Origin: Stachybotrys elegans
Lineage: Eukaryota > Ascomycota > Sordariomycetes > Hypocreales > Stachybotryaceae
Direction of reading: 5' to 3'
Assembly: GCA_020746835.1 (NCBI GenBank)
Contig: JAGPNK010000007.1
Location: 62,001 to 126,000, forward strand
Length of the DNA: 64,000 nucleotides
Shown here in pieces: positions 18,009 through 27,989 of the stretch (position 1 is its first letter; each line of letters begins with the position of its first letter). Below the pieces are notes generated by a model. The model had not been told where the DNA came from. It saw nothing but the letters and a program-made list of their open reading frames with translations, and made no database searches. The translations under genes were made by a program, and so were the position numbers.

Positions 18009-20558
18009 CTAGTTCAGCTCAAATCGACGGCGACCCTGCTCATCCCTGCCCAGGTCCTTCACGGAAGCCTCGGCGCTGACGGTTCTCACATCCCCAGCAG
18101 GGAGCACCACAGTCAGATTCTTCCACGGGGGAACGAAGCCCGAGCTCTCGTCGCGAGCAAACTTGACCTTGACCTCGGAGCCGGTAGACGTGTACGAAAT
18201 CTTGTACGCCGAGACCTTGTTCTTCTCCGCGACCGTGTATCCGTCATCCTCGTACCACGTCGTCTCGAACCACTTGCCCTTGGCGTCGCCCTGCGGAGGG
18301 AAGACCTCTACAGCACGGTAGTCATCCTGTGGGAGGTTTCCGGGGTTCGACTTCTCTCCAGGCGAGAGGACCTGCACGTCCTTGCCGATGGGCATGGCGG
18401 TTCCGACCTTGGCCAGGATCGGGATGCCAGCACCGTGCCATTCGGCGTCGATGTCGACCCACTGCCCAGCCTCAAAGTACTGGTACGGCGCGTTGAGGTT
18501 GAGGTAGCCCTCGTCCTCCTCGGATGCCTTGGGCAGGTAGACGCGGCCCTTGCTCACGCCCGGCTCGTAGACGCCGCCGACCAGCAGCGAGTCTCCCAGC
18601 CAGTACTGCGTCTCGCCGTCGGTGATGGGCTTAGTCCAGACCTCCGGGTCGGCCTCGTAGCCCCAGCCGGTCCAGCGCTGGGGAGGGATGGCGCTCTGGT
18701 GGCTCTCAAGGGCGAGGGAGTAGATGTAGGGAATCATGGCGTAACGGCGCTTGATGGCCTTGCGGACCAGGTGGGTGATCTGGGGGTACATCCAGGGCTC
18801 AATGACGTCGCCGATGCTGTTGTCGTTGCCCGTCTTGAAGCAGTTGATGGCGAAGCGAGGCGAGTAGCAGCCCAGCTGGACCCATCGCAGCAGCAGCTCG
18901 GGAGAGGGCTGGGGACCCTCGAAACCACCAATGTCGTGGCCGTAGCAGTGCATCAGGCACATGCCAGCGCCGAGGGACAGCGCGTTGGCGCCCTTCATAC
19001 CCTCCCAGCTGGTGATGTTGTCACCACTCCATGTGCTGCACGCGTAGCGCATCGTGCCGGCCGTGGCGCTGCGAGTCAGGACAAAAGGTCGTGCATCTGG
19101 CTCGACGGCAAGCATGGCGTCGTGGGATGCCTTGCCGTGGAGCTCAGTGTGCATGGCGCGTCCCCAGAGACCAATCTCCGGTCGGCCCTTGAGGCCCTCG
19201 GGAACCACGAGCTCTGGGTTGTCCAGGGCGCACTGCCAGCCATCGTCGGTGACGGTATATTCGTTGTTGTCGTTCCACATGCACTCAACACCCTCCTCCT
19301 TGAGCTTCTTGATTCCGTCAACCCACCACTGGTAGCCAGCAGCCGAGGTGAAGTCAATGTGGCCTCCCTCGCCGCTCTCGCCGCCTCCCGCGCTCCAGAG
19401 CCTGGTAATGGCGGTAGTCTTGGTGTGGGAGTCGATGAAGAGAGCGCCGGCGTCCTTGAGCTTCTTGTACTCGGGGTGGTTGGCCAGGACGTAAGGCTTG
19501 ACGTTGGCAATGATGCGCATGCCGAGCTCGCGGTACTCCTTCATGAAGCCCTCGGGGTCGGGGAAGCGGTGGCGGTTCCAGGTGAAGACGTTGCGCGTCT
19601 TGGGAGGCTGCTCGGCGACCGTGTACCCCGAAGACATCTGGTAGGCGGAGCAGGGGATGTCGTGCTCCTTCATCTTGCGGGCAAGCTCCAGCAGAGACTC
19701 GCCGGCCGGAGGGTCGTCAAGCATCGAGTACTTCATGCCGCCCGAGAGGTATCCAAAGGCCCAGCGGGGGACGAGCAGCGGGTTTCCGGCGAGGGCAGCG
19801 TAGGAAGTGACAATGTCCTTGATGGTCTTTCCGACAATGACGTACTCCTCGAGACCACCAAAGTCCTGGCGGTAGACGCGGTAATGCCCCCACATGCCGT
19901 CCATCTCGGCGCCGATCGAGTACTCTCCGCGAGAGTGGCTGGTGGAGTAGATGGCCACGCATCCCTTGGGCGTGGCGTTGATGAGGAGCGGGATGTTCTT
20001 GTACAGAGGATCGGTGCGGTACACGTCGTAGCCGAAGCTGTCGGTGGCCGAGAGCTGGAACCGGCGGCCAGACAGGTTCATCGGGGCGGCCTTCTCGCCG
20101 AGCCCAACGTGCAGAGTGCCACGTTGGTAGCGGGAGTAATGGGCCACGCCGTCGCCGTTGACGACGTAGGATCGGTGGGGGACATCCTGGTGCAGGGGCG
20201 CCTCGTCGCCGAGCTGGATGGAGAGGAGAGGCGTCGACTCGGACCAGTCGACCTTGGCCGTGACGTCTCCAATCTTGACCTGGAACTCCTTGCTGGCGCT
20301 GGCAGAGGGCGACGAGACGGTGACATTGGCGCCGCCGAGATCTGTCTTGGCGCGAGGCACGCTGGGGTGAGGAGGCAGGGGATGCGTGTCCGAGGTGAAG
20401 GTGGTGCGGAAGATGTTGGGCCTCACGGCTTCAAAGGAGAAGGTGAAGGGGAGATTGGCGTCCGAGGACTTGAGAGACAGGGCGGGGGAGCCGGCGCTCG
20501 CGTCTTTGGCAGAGGCATCAACAGCCCACGTCGCGGGAACACGCTCGGCCTGGGGCAT
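18009..20558 (-). CDS. GH31 alpha-glycosidase, apparently intracellular
   Basis: An intronless frame of 849 residues starting at MPQAERVPATWAVD. The frame is open upstream, but those residues look like untranslated leader. The GH31 catalytic core is clear. WAFGYLSGGMKYSMLD begins the barrel, WNDNNEY places the nucleophile Asp at about residue 429, WSGDN gives the acid/base Asp at about 513, and HCYGHDIGGFEG is the family block after it. No signal peptide is present, so it is probably cytosolic, unlike secreted maltases. GH31 enzymes release terminal alpha-glucose or alpha-xylose from oligosaccharides. The exact substrate is open. An antisense open frame of over 700 codons overlaps it and is judged a codon-bias artefact. 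Confidence 0.9.
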   Translation of the reverse strand: MPQAERVPATWAVDASAKDASAGSPALSLKSSDANLPFTFSFEAVRPNIFRTTFTSDTHPLPPHPSVPRAKTDLGGANVTVSSPSASASKEFQVKIGDVTAKVDWSESTPLLSIQLGDEAPLHQDVPHRSYVVNGDGVAHYSRYQRGTLHVGLGEKAAPMNLSGRRFQLSATDSFGYDVYRTDPLYKNIPLLINATPKGCVAIYSTSHSRGEYSIGAEMDGMWGHYRVYRQDFGGLEEYVIVGKTIKDIVTSYAALAGNPLLVPRWAFGYLSGGMKYSMLDDPPAGESLLELARKMKEHDIPCSAYQMSSGYTVAEQPPKTRNVFTWNRHRFPDPEGFMKEYRELGMRIIANVKPYVLANHPEYKKLKDAGALFIDSHTKTTAITRLWSAGGGESGEGGHIDFTSAAGYQWWVDGIKKLKEEGVECMWNDNNEYTVTDDGWQCALDNPELVVPEGLKGRPEIGLWGRAMHTELHGKASHDAMLAVEPDARPFVLTRSATAGTMRYACSTWSGDNITSWEGMKGANALSLGAGMCLMHCYGHDIGGFEGPQPSPELLLRWVQLGCYSPRFAINCFKTGNDNSIGDVIEPWMYPQITHLVRKAIKRRYAMIPYIYSLALESHQSAIPPQRWTGWGYEADPEVWTKPITDGETQYWLGDSLLVGGVYEPGVSKGRVYLPKASEEDEGYLNLNAPYQYFEAGQWVDIDAEWHGAGIPILAKVGTAMPIGKDVQVLSPGEKSNPGNLPQDDYRAVEVFPPQGDAKGKWFETTWYEDDGYTVAEKNKVSAYKISYTSTGSEVKVKFARDESSGFVPPWKNLTVVLPAGDVRTVSAEASVKDLGRDEQGRRRFELN

Positions 20559-21856
20559 GATGGGCAACGAATACACGACAACAACAACAAGAGGAAGGGT
20601 TAGAGGCTGGCAAAAGGGGACGGGCTGCTGCTCAAGACTGCAGGAGCAATATATGTACACACAAGAAGACCCTTTGAGCAGCAAGCAGAAGCAAGACAGG
20701 CCTGAGAAGAACGGGCGACGATGTCGGAGCCCAAGCCGAGCATTCGGCTATGCTCGTCTCAAGGAGGAGGGGCTGGTGGGCAAATAGTCTACCATGGGAT
20801 GCCCCCTCCCCCACTACTGGACTAGACAGAAGACGGCATAACCTGCTGCTTACCCCACGAAGCGGAGAGGACCAAGAAAAAAAAATGAATGAGGAGGTGG
20901 GGATAGTGTTGTGGCGTCGAGAGGAGGTGATTTCATCTCGAGGTAGAATTACCCGCTAGGTAAGGACGGTGGGCTCGCCTGAATCGGTCATATCAGCCGA
21001 CGCGTCGTTTAAAATATGTTTGCAATGCGGTTCGTGTTCTAGAAGGTAGTCATGGTCGAGGGGGGCATATCATGGTGAAAGCGTCCTTCTCCAACAGACT
21101 CGACCAGCATGCCGCCGTTACCCCAAATTCCCGCCAAGAGATGGGGCTTGCATAACATACATAGGCAGTACTCCTTATGTATGTATGTGTGTAGTACGTA
21201 AATAAACACTCGGAACGGACAACGCAAACCTCGGAACGCCAACTCATCTCGGCCAACGTCCGGCCCAACTCTCCATGCCATCTATCCCGGCAACACCCGC
21301 CTCCCCCAGACACCCCCAACTCTTCTCCGTATCCCAGTGCCGGAGAACCCCAGCCTCAGCTTCAGATGCGGAGAAATGACCCCCACAGAGCACTACTACG
21401 ACTACCAAGGGAGCCGCGCCAGCCCTGAATCAGGCGTGACGATGCCCGGCGCCAGTCTTACGTACAATATCGGCCCGGCCGACTACGGGGAAACCTTGGA
21501 AAAGAAATACTCCATCCGCTCCCTGTGCGTAAACATCCGGGGGGCATGGGCCATGTTTCATGCCCGCCCTTTTGGCGGTTTTATGCCCGACGGCACTAGA
21601 ATGATGATGACACGGGACGCGGCTTGGAGATGCCGGCTCTAGTTCCGCAAGTGCCCTCCCGTGTAATTATCGCCCCGTGTGTATTTGATCAATCCCCGTG
21701 GAGAAGCAAGAGAGAAGGGAAAAGTGATGCTGTCGGGAGGAGCCCACTATCCATTACAAAACTCCAGGCTCTCTCCCTCTCGGCTCCCTCTCTCTTCTCT
21801 CTCTCCTCTGTTTACCCAGTAGAGGCTCCATTCCTGTATATCTGTTTCTGCCCATC
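20559..21856. promoter_or_regulatory. Divergent promoter region between GH31 and the second MFS gene
   Basis: 1.3 kb separates two divergently transcribed genes. Close to the GH31 side there is an AT-rich TATATT-like element (about 20647-20655, minus strand, roughly 90 bp before its ATG). Close to the MFS side lies a CT-rich tract (about 21769-21812). No gene is supported inside. Confidence 0.45.
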
Positions 21857-23747
21857 ATGTCCGTCTCCAAAGACCAAGACGCCATCGCCCTCGAGACGAC
21901 AGACGCAGCCCTTACAGCAGCCAAGCCCGCCACGACGCACGATGAGATCGCTCCCGCGCCGCCGCCGCCTCCCGTCCAGGGCCGCGACAAGGCCGCCCAG
22001 TTCCTCAAGGAGGCCGGCCACACCGTCGTCGTCACGCCCGCCGACAACCGCCGCGTCCTCCGCAAGATTGACCTGCGCATCCTGCCCCTGATCCTCTTCG
22101 TCTACTGCCTCCAGTCGCTCGACAAGACGACCCTGTCCTACGCTTCCGTCTTTGGGCTCATCGAGGATACAAACCTCGTCAAGGATGAGTTCTCATGGCT
22201 GGGCTCCATCGTATATGTTGCGCAGCTCGTGTTCCAGCCGCTCGTCGCATACCTGCTCGTCCGCTTCCCCATTGGAAAGTTCATTTCCACCATGGTCCTC
22301 TGTTGGGGTGCCATCCTGTGCTGCATGGCGGCCGCGCACAACTTTACTGGCCTCATGGTCACTCGACTCCTGCTTGGTGCCTTTGAGGCTTCTGTTGGTC
22401 AGTCAAATCAGCCCCTCTACCAAAAACCCTCGCTCACCGTCTCACAGCCCCTACCTTTGTCGCCGTGGTGCAGATGTGGTACAGACGACGTGAACAGACG
22501 AAGCGTAATGCTGCGTGGTATGCCATGCTTGGCGTTGTTAATATTGTAAGCAGATGATTGAATCTCCTAGGATTCATGGCTAATTGGAAATGCTCAGCTG
22601 GGAAGTCTTCTGACTTGGGGTTTGGGACATATCCAGTCCTCCCTCCACCCATACCAGGTATGCCACTCCACATACCAGAAAATACCAGTTTCTAACAGCT
22701 GCAGATCATCTTCCTCTTCTGCGGAGCCATCACTGTCGCCTTCTCCATCGTCATGTAGTACGTTGCTCGCGCCATCGAAATCTCCCCGTACTGATCGTCC
22801 CTAGCCTCTTCATGCCCGACTCCCCCGTGGAAGCCAAGTTTCTCACCCGAGATGAGAAGCTCATTGCCATTGAGCGGCTTCGAATGAACCAGATGGGTAT
22901 CGGCTCTGGCGTTTGGAAGTGGAGCCACGTCCGCGAGGTCTTTCTCGACCCAAAGACGTACCTCTGGTTCAGTCTCATCACCATCATCGCGTAAGTCCGG
23001 AGCAGCAGCAGCTTACACCAGTCGCTAACACTTCCCTTCAGTATTCCCAGCGGAGGCATCTCCACCTTCGGACCTCTCATCATCTCTGGTTTTGGCTTTT
23101 CCTCCTTCACAACCATCCTGTTCAACATCCCCTTTGGTGCCGTCCAGATGATCTCCACCTTTGGAGGTGCTTGGCTCTCGGACAAGATCAGGATGAAGGG
23201 TCCCGTCCTCATGCTCCTCTGCTTGCCACCAATTGCCGGCCTCGTCATTCTCAAGGTCATGGGGCGCGAACCGAGTGACCAGGCGGCCCTCCTGGCTGGA
23301 TACTACATCATCTCCTTCTACCCCGGCATCTCGCCTCTCATCTATTCCTGGTCCGCCCAGAATACCGCCGGCGACACCAAGCGCAAGGTCAACACGGCCA
23401 TCATCTTCATCGGCCAGAGTGTCGGAAACATTATCGGTCCTCTGTTGTTCCGCCCTTCGGAGAGGCCGAGGTATGCTCGAGGTGTCACGGCCAATTTGGC
23501 TCTCTTCGTCGCCCTGATTGCCCTCGTGGCGTTGGGCATGCTGCTCATCCGCTATTTGAACATGAGGCAAGCTGCGAGGAGAAAGGCTCTCGGAAAGCCA
23601 GAGAGGATCAACGATCTGAGCATGGAGGACAAGAAGGCTGAGGGTAATGACGACGATGCCTTGAACCAGGGTGATGAAGGTGTCGGCGCACGAGCATTCG
23701 AAGATGTGACGGATATGGAGAATGAGGATTTCATCTACGTGTATTAG
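21857..23747 (+). CDS. DAL5-like MFS transporter with five introns
   Basis: Six exons: 21857-22397, 22448-22545, 22598-22657, 22705-22757, 22805-22990 and 23042-23747. Introns are 47-52 nt, all GT..AG. Splicing restores EASVAPTFVAVVQMWYRRRE, PYQIIFLFCGA and VMYLFMPDSPVEAKF, giving 547 residues. Helix 1 (LFVYCLQSLDKTTLSYASVF), the LNIPFGAVQ-like segment (LFNIPFGAVQMISTF) and the tail DLSMED place it in the allantoate permease/TNA1-like branch of the anion:cation symporters. The N-terminal 80 residues are a disordered Ala/Pro-rich tail. The C-terminus ends FEDVTDMENEDFIYVY, closely matching the third MFS gene in this window, so those two are paralogues. The substrate is unknown. Confidence 0.9.
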
Positions 23748-24276
23748 GCCATAGTATTAGGCCATAATCGTTAAGAAAACACTCATCCCCTTGCAGAAGC
23801 TGTTGTACCATTTTTAAGAATTTTGTTGAAGCTATCCAAGACTAATTGATGGCCATTGGGTTGGCAGTGCCAGAATCAGATCTGCTGCCCAAAGACAAGA
23901 CATAGCTTTACAGCCAGCTTTGTAGTCAACCTCCGAGCATAAACCAAGACGACGATATTTCGCAGACATAGTTTCTAATGCAAGGATTAATACAAGGGAA
24001 CGCAGCACCGTTATAAACGCTTATTTCCCTCTAGCCTTCTCCTCAAGCACACATCACACACCTTGCCTCTCCAGGTTAGCATGGACCTAGTGAATTGAGT
24101 CACAGGCCAGACAAGCCTAACAGAAAGTCTCCATGAAGTCTCCGGCAAGATGCTAACCATCGTTATAAAGACCAAGCCCCTTCAGCAAATATACACACAT
24201 CAACACACAAATACCCATAACTACAATACTAGATAGAACATCACCAACTTCATTGAAAAAATATTTCTTCAGCCCC
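23748..24276. other. Intergenic; promoter of the NmrA-like gene
   Basis: 529 bp without a supported gene. It contains a TTATAAAG box at 24163-24170, about 110 bp before the NmrA-like start codon, in the expected position for a fungal TATA element. Confidence 0.5.
24163..24170 (+). promoter_or_regulatory. TATA box of the NmrA-like gene
   Basis: TTATAAAG at a plausible core-promoter distance (about 110 bp) from the ATG at 24277. It is followed by a CA-rich leader free of other ATGs near the start. Confidence 0.5.
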
Positions 24277-25193
24277 ATGACCGCTCGGAAGATTCTCGTC
24301 GTGGGCGCAACCGGCCAGCAAGGCCGAGCAACCATCGCCGCGCTGCACTCCTCCCACACCTCGGCCTCGCCTCTACAAATCATCGCTCTGACACGCTCTG
24401 CAACAGCGCCCAGAGCGCAATCGCTCCAATCCTCCTACCAGAACGTCGAGCTGCTGGAGGGCGACGTCAAGGACCCCGGCCCCATCTTCCAAGCCCACCC
24501 CGACATCACCTCCGTCTTCCTCGTCACCGTCCCCCGGATGAGGTGGCCCAAGCCCGCCCGCTGATCGAGGCGGCCGTGGCGGCCGAGTCTCGCGTCGACC
24601 ATGTCGTCTTCAGCAGCGTCGATCGCGGCGGCAACGACCTGAGCTGGGATACGCCCACCGACGTTCCCCATTTCGCCGCCAAGCACGAGATTGAGCTCCT
24701 TCTGCGACAGTCTTGCGAGGAAGCGCAGCGCGAAATCCACTGGACCATCCTCAGGCCAACTGGCTTCATGGACAATTTCGGACCTACCTTCTTCGGCTCG
24801 TTCATGGCTACGCTATGGGCTCAGGGCATGCCGGCAGATCGCAAGATGCAGCTCGTCAGCACGCACGACATTGGCGTATTCGCTGCCAAGGCCCTCCTCG
24901 ACCCGGAGAGGTGGGCAGGCCAGGCCGTGGGTTTGGCCGGCGATGACCTTAGCTTTAGTGAGCTGCAGCAGGTATTCGAGAGGACGGTAGGGAAACCTTT
25001 GCCTACGACATACCAGGTACTTGCAAGACCGGCGCTATGGTGGATTGCAGAGGTGCGGACGAGTTTTGAGTGGTTCAGCAACTGCGGGTACGGAGTTAAT
25101 ATAGCGAGTCTTCGGGAGGAAGAGCCTGGGTTACAGACGTTTGAGGTATGGCTTCGCGATTCGAGTTCTTGGGGACAACACACCGCAGCGTAG
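24277..25193 (+). pseudogene. NmrA-like NAD(P)-binding protein with a single-base frameshift
   Basis: Starts MTARKILVVGATGQQG, a Rossmann GxxGxxG nucleotide-binding motif, and continues through RPTGFMDNF and a typical NmrA-like C-terminal half. The first frame runs into TGA at 24562-24564, while the remainder (from DEVAQARPLIEAAV) continues in the next frame with no splice signals between. The break falls at a run of five C (24531-24535). A sixth C would restore VTVPPDEVAQ and a 305-residue protein, the usual length for this family. NmrA-like proteins sense NAD(P) redox state or act as atypical reductases. Either the locus is broken or the assembly has a homopolymer error. Family-like sequence is intact on both sides of the break, which argues for error or a very recent mutation. 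Confidence 0.8.
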
Positions 25194-25361
25194 GCAAAAA
25201 GGGTATCCTTTTACGTATTGTATGGATTCTTTCTTTAACTATTCTTTCTACAATTGTGTCTCGATATATCCAGGCACTTCCACGGATAGATAAGATTGTG
25301 AATGGTATAGTAGATCAAACGCCTTGAAACGCAGCCAAAACCCTCAACCCAATGCAAGTCT

Positions 25362-27166
25362 TTACCAACCACGGAACTTGAGCATGCTTCCATGCTCTTC
25401 AAATGCCTTGTGGAGGTCAAAGGTGTTGTAGAGAAGGTGAGGCTCGTGGCCCCAGCCCTTCTTGAGGCACTCGCGCTCAGCCTTCTCAAAGTACTCGCTA
25501 AGGATGGGCTGGTAGAGCGGGTGGGCGCACTTGCTGATGATGACGCGGGCGCGCTCGCGAGGGCTCAGACCGCGGACGTCGGCAAGGCCCTGCTCGGTCA
25601 CGACGACATCGAGGTCGTGCTCGGTCTGGTCGATGTGGGTGCACATGGGGACGATGCAGGAGACACCGTGGGGATCCGTCTTGGAGGGCCGGGTGGAGGG
25701 GGTGTGCATGATGGAGTACTTTGAGGATCGGAGGAAGTCGGCGGAACCGCCAAGGCCGTTGAGCATGCGGGAGCCCATGACGCAGGTCGAGTTGGCGTGG
25801 GCGTAAATGTCAACCTCGACGGGGGTGTTGCAGGCGATGACGCCGAGGCGGCGGATGATCTCGGGGGAGTTGGAGACGGCCTGGCTGCGGAGGAGCAGCT
25901 TGTCGTAGTACTTCTCCCAGTTGTCGTAGAAGCGCTTGAAGCCGTCGGGCGAGAAGCGGATCGAGGTAGCCGTGGCAAAGTTAAGCTTGCCCGAGTCGAA
26001 GAGGTCGAGGAAGGTGTCCTGGATGACCTCGGTCCAGACCGTCATGTTCTGGAACTGGGAGTCGGCCAGACCTCCGATGATGGCATTGGCCACGTTGCCA
26101 ATGCCGGACTGGAGGGGGAGGAGAGAGGAGGGCAGGCGGCCACGAGCGACCTCGTGCTCGAGGAACTCGATGAGGTGGCCGGCAATCTTGAAGGAGGCAT
26201 CGTCGGGGGGCGTGTTGGGCGAGGTGGCGTCCTTGTAGTCAGACTCGATAACACCGACGACCTTTTCGGGATCGATAGGGATCGACGTGGTTCCGACGCG
26301 GTCCTCGACGCCCATGATGAGGTAGGGCTTTCGGCGGGGAGGCAGGTCGGTCATGGTGATGTCATGGAGGCCTTCGAAGGAGGGGAGAGCTGTGTTGACC
26401 TCAATGATGATCTGGAGTTGCGTGTTAGTGCCATGGGTTGGTGGGCATAATGGGTGCTAGAGGTGGCTTACCTTGTTGGCCATCTGGATGAGCTCGGGGG
26501 TGGCACCGACAGATGCGCCGGGGACGATGCTGCCATCCTCCTTGATGGCGGTGGCTTCGACAACAACTACATCGAGGTTGTTGTTGGGGCGGTCCTTGGT
26601 GTAGTATCCCTGCGAGAAGCAAGCAATTAGCGAGGGCCCGGCGTCGGCCAAACAGGGCAATCTCGGCGAGTGGACCTACGTAGAGGAGGTCGACGGGAAA
26701 CATGGACAGATGCTTGTCGAAGAAGTTGATGCGGCCCTCGTTGATTCCCTTAGAGATGGCCTTGCCGACCTGATGGGGACTGCGGCGCTCAATCATGTCA
26801 AGACCGGCCCATCGGTTCTCCGTCTCGGCGCCAGACGAAGCGCCGACGAAGAGCGAGTACTTGAGCTTGCCCTGCAGACCGTTTTTCTCGACATAGTCGG
26901 CCATGTAGGTGGGCATCTTCCTGCGCAGCGCGGGGTCAGCTTTCCGGGGGCCCAGAGCTCGTTATGACGCATGCCAATGCTATGCGCCAATGCTGGCTTG
27001 CCGGGGGGGCTTACTTGGGGTAGCCGACGCCCGTGAAGCCGGACCAGCCAATGTAGGAGCCGTTGGGGAAGTGGTGCATGAGGTCCTCGGGCTTGCAGAG
27101 CTTCTTGAGCAGCGAGGGGCGGCGCACGCGGGCCTTGAGGGCGGCCGAAGCAATGGGCGAGGCCAT
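25362..27166 (-). CDS. ACH1: Acetyl-CoA hydrolase / CoA-transferase (ACH1 type)
   Basis: Four exons on the minus strand: 27166-27015, 26920-26680, 26609-26472 and 26411-25362. Introns are 94, 70 and 60 nt. Splicing gives 526 residues, the normal length for fungal Ach1. Recognisable blocks include [72 protein letters not shown] (its Glu is probably the CoA-transferase catalytic residue) and the C-terminal [20 protein letters not shown]. The N-terminus ([15 protein letters not shown]) is basic and amphipathic, fitting mitochondrial import. In fungi this enzyme mainly moves CoA between acetyl-CoA, propionyl-CoA or succinyl-CoA and acetate, detoxifying acetate and propionate. The start was chosen at MASPIAS because family members begin there, though the frame is open upstream. 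Confidence 0.95.
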
Positions 27167-27989
27167 TTTGGCAAAATGCGAAATGGTTGTCGCGCTGTTC
27201 AGACCGCGGGGAGAGGGGGGTTCGACGAGGGACGAGACGAGGCCAATTCGAGCGGCAGCGGACACCAAGGCTCCCGGCGAAGGCACTGGTCGTGTTCAGG
27301 AGGACAAGAAGGAAAAGAAATGAAGACGAGGAGGAGAAGGAGGACGGAGGAAAGAGGGCATGGAAGGGCCGCCGAGTCTTTTTTACTTTGGGAGCGCGGC
27401 ACTGGGGCCCCACAGGAGCTTCCTGCCAATTGTTCAAATCAGACCACGATGGGAAGCAACTGACGTCAGCGCTGCCGATTCGATGGAAAGAACGAAGAAA
27501 TAAAATAAATAAAAATAAAAAACCCCCCAAAATATTGTCGGGCCTAAATCTTTCAAATGGATTTCGTCTCTTTTCTCTCTTTCTTTTATTCTCTTACAAC
27601 TTCAACTCCCACATCGACCACAAATCCCATCCCTTCTCCCTCAGTCCCTTATCAGAGGACCCATCCGTGTCGCCGGCTCCGTTACCGAAACCAGCCGAGC
27701 TTGCAAGGGTCGGGCCATGTCATTCCATTCGCCCGAGCCGCTGGCCACTACCATCATATTATCCGCCACCACCACATTATCCGCCTCCATCACAGTCTTC
27801 ATGGCATCCGTCAAACACTCCTCCAAGCCCCGGAACTCGTCTCTGCCCATGGCCCGAAGCACCTCCTCGACTCTCTGATTATCACTCCTTCTCATCGGCG
27901 CAATCGTGCTCGTGCGCTCCGGGAACTTGCTGCGCAGGCTCTCCGTACAGAAACATCGCGTCCTCCATGCCACATGTCATAGCGGCTCC
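27167..27989. other. ACH1 promoter region with one weak small ORF
   Basis: About 820 bp between the ACH1 start and the HET gene stop, which must contain the ACH1 promoter. A 110-codon minus-strand frame (27641-27973) begins 17 bases after the HET stop and has G/C-rich third codon positions, but no domain I know. I list it only as a possibility. Pyrimidine-rich segments occur at about 27565-27600. Confidence 0.35.
27641..27973 (-). CDS. Possible small ORF of unknown function
   Basis: A 110-codon frame starting MAWRTRCFCTES, directly downstream of the HET-domain gene on the same strand. Codons mostly end in G or C, like real genes here, and the middle (VEEVLRAMGRDEFRGLEECL) could form helices. 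There is no homology I recognise and it overlaps the region expected to be the ACH1 promoter. It may be chance. Confidence 0.2.
   Translation of the reverse strand: MAWRTRCFCTESLRSKFPERTSTIAPMRRSDNQRVEEVLRAMGRDEFRGLEECLTDAMKTVMEADNVVVADNMMVVASGSGEWNDMARPLQARLVSVTEPATRMGPLIRD

Noticed and set aside
18435..20603. 722-codon plus-strand open frame opposite the GH31 gene
   Set aside because: It mirrors the GH31 frame exactly and arises from strongly G/C-ending codons, which suppress stops on the other strand. Its protein is Val/Gly/Ala/Leu-rich with no domain, while the GH31 catalytic motifs are unmistakable.
25797..26450. 217-codon plus-strand frame inside ACH1
   Set aside because: Antisense shadow. 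Asp/Val/Gly/Leu-rich product without domain.
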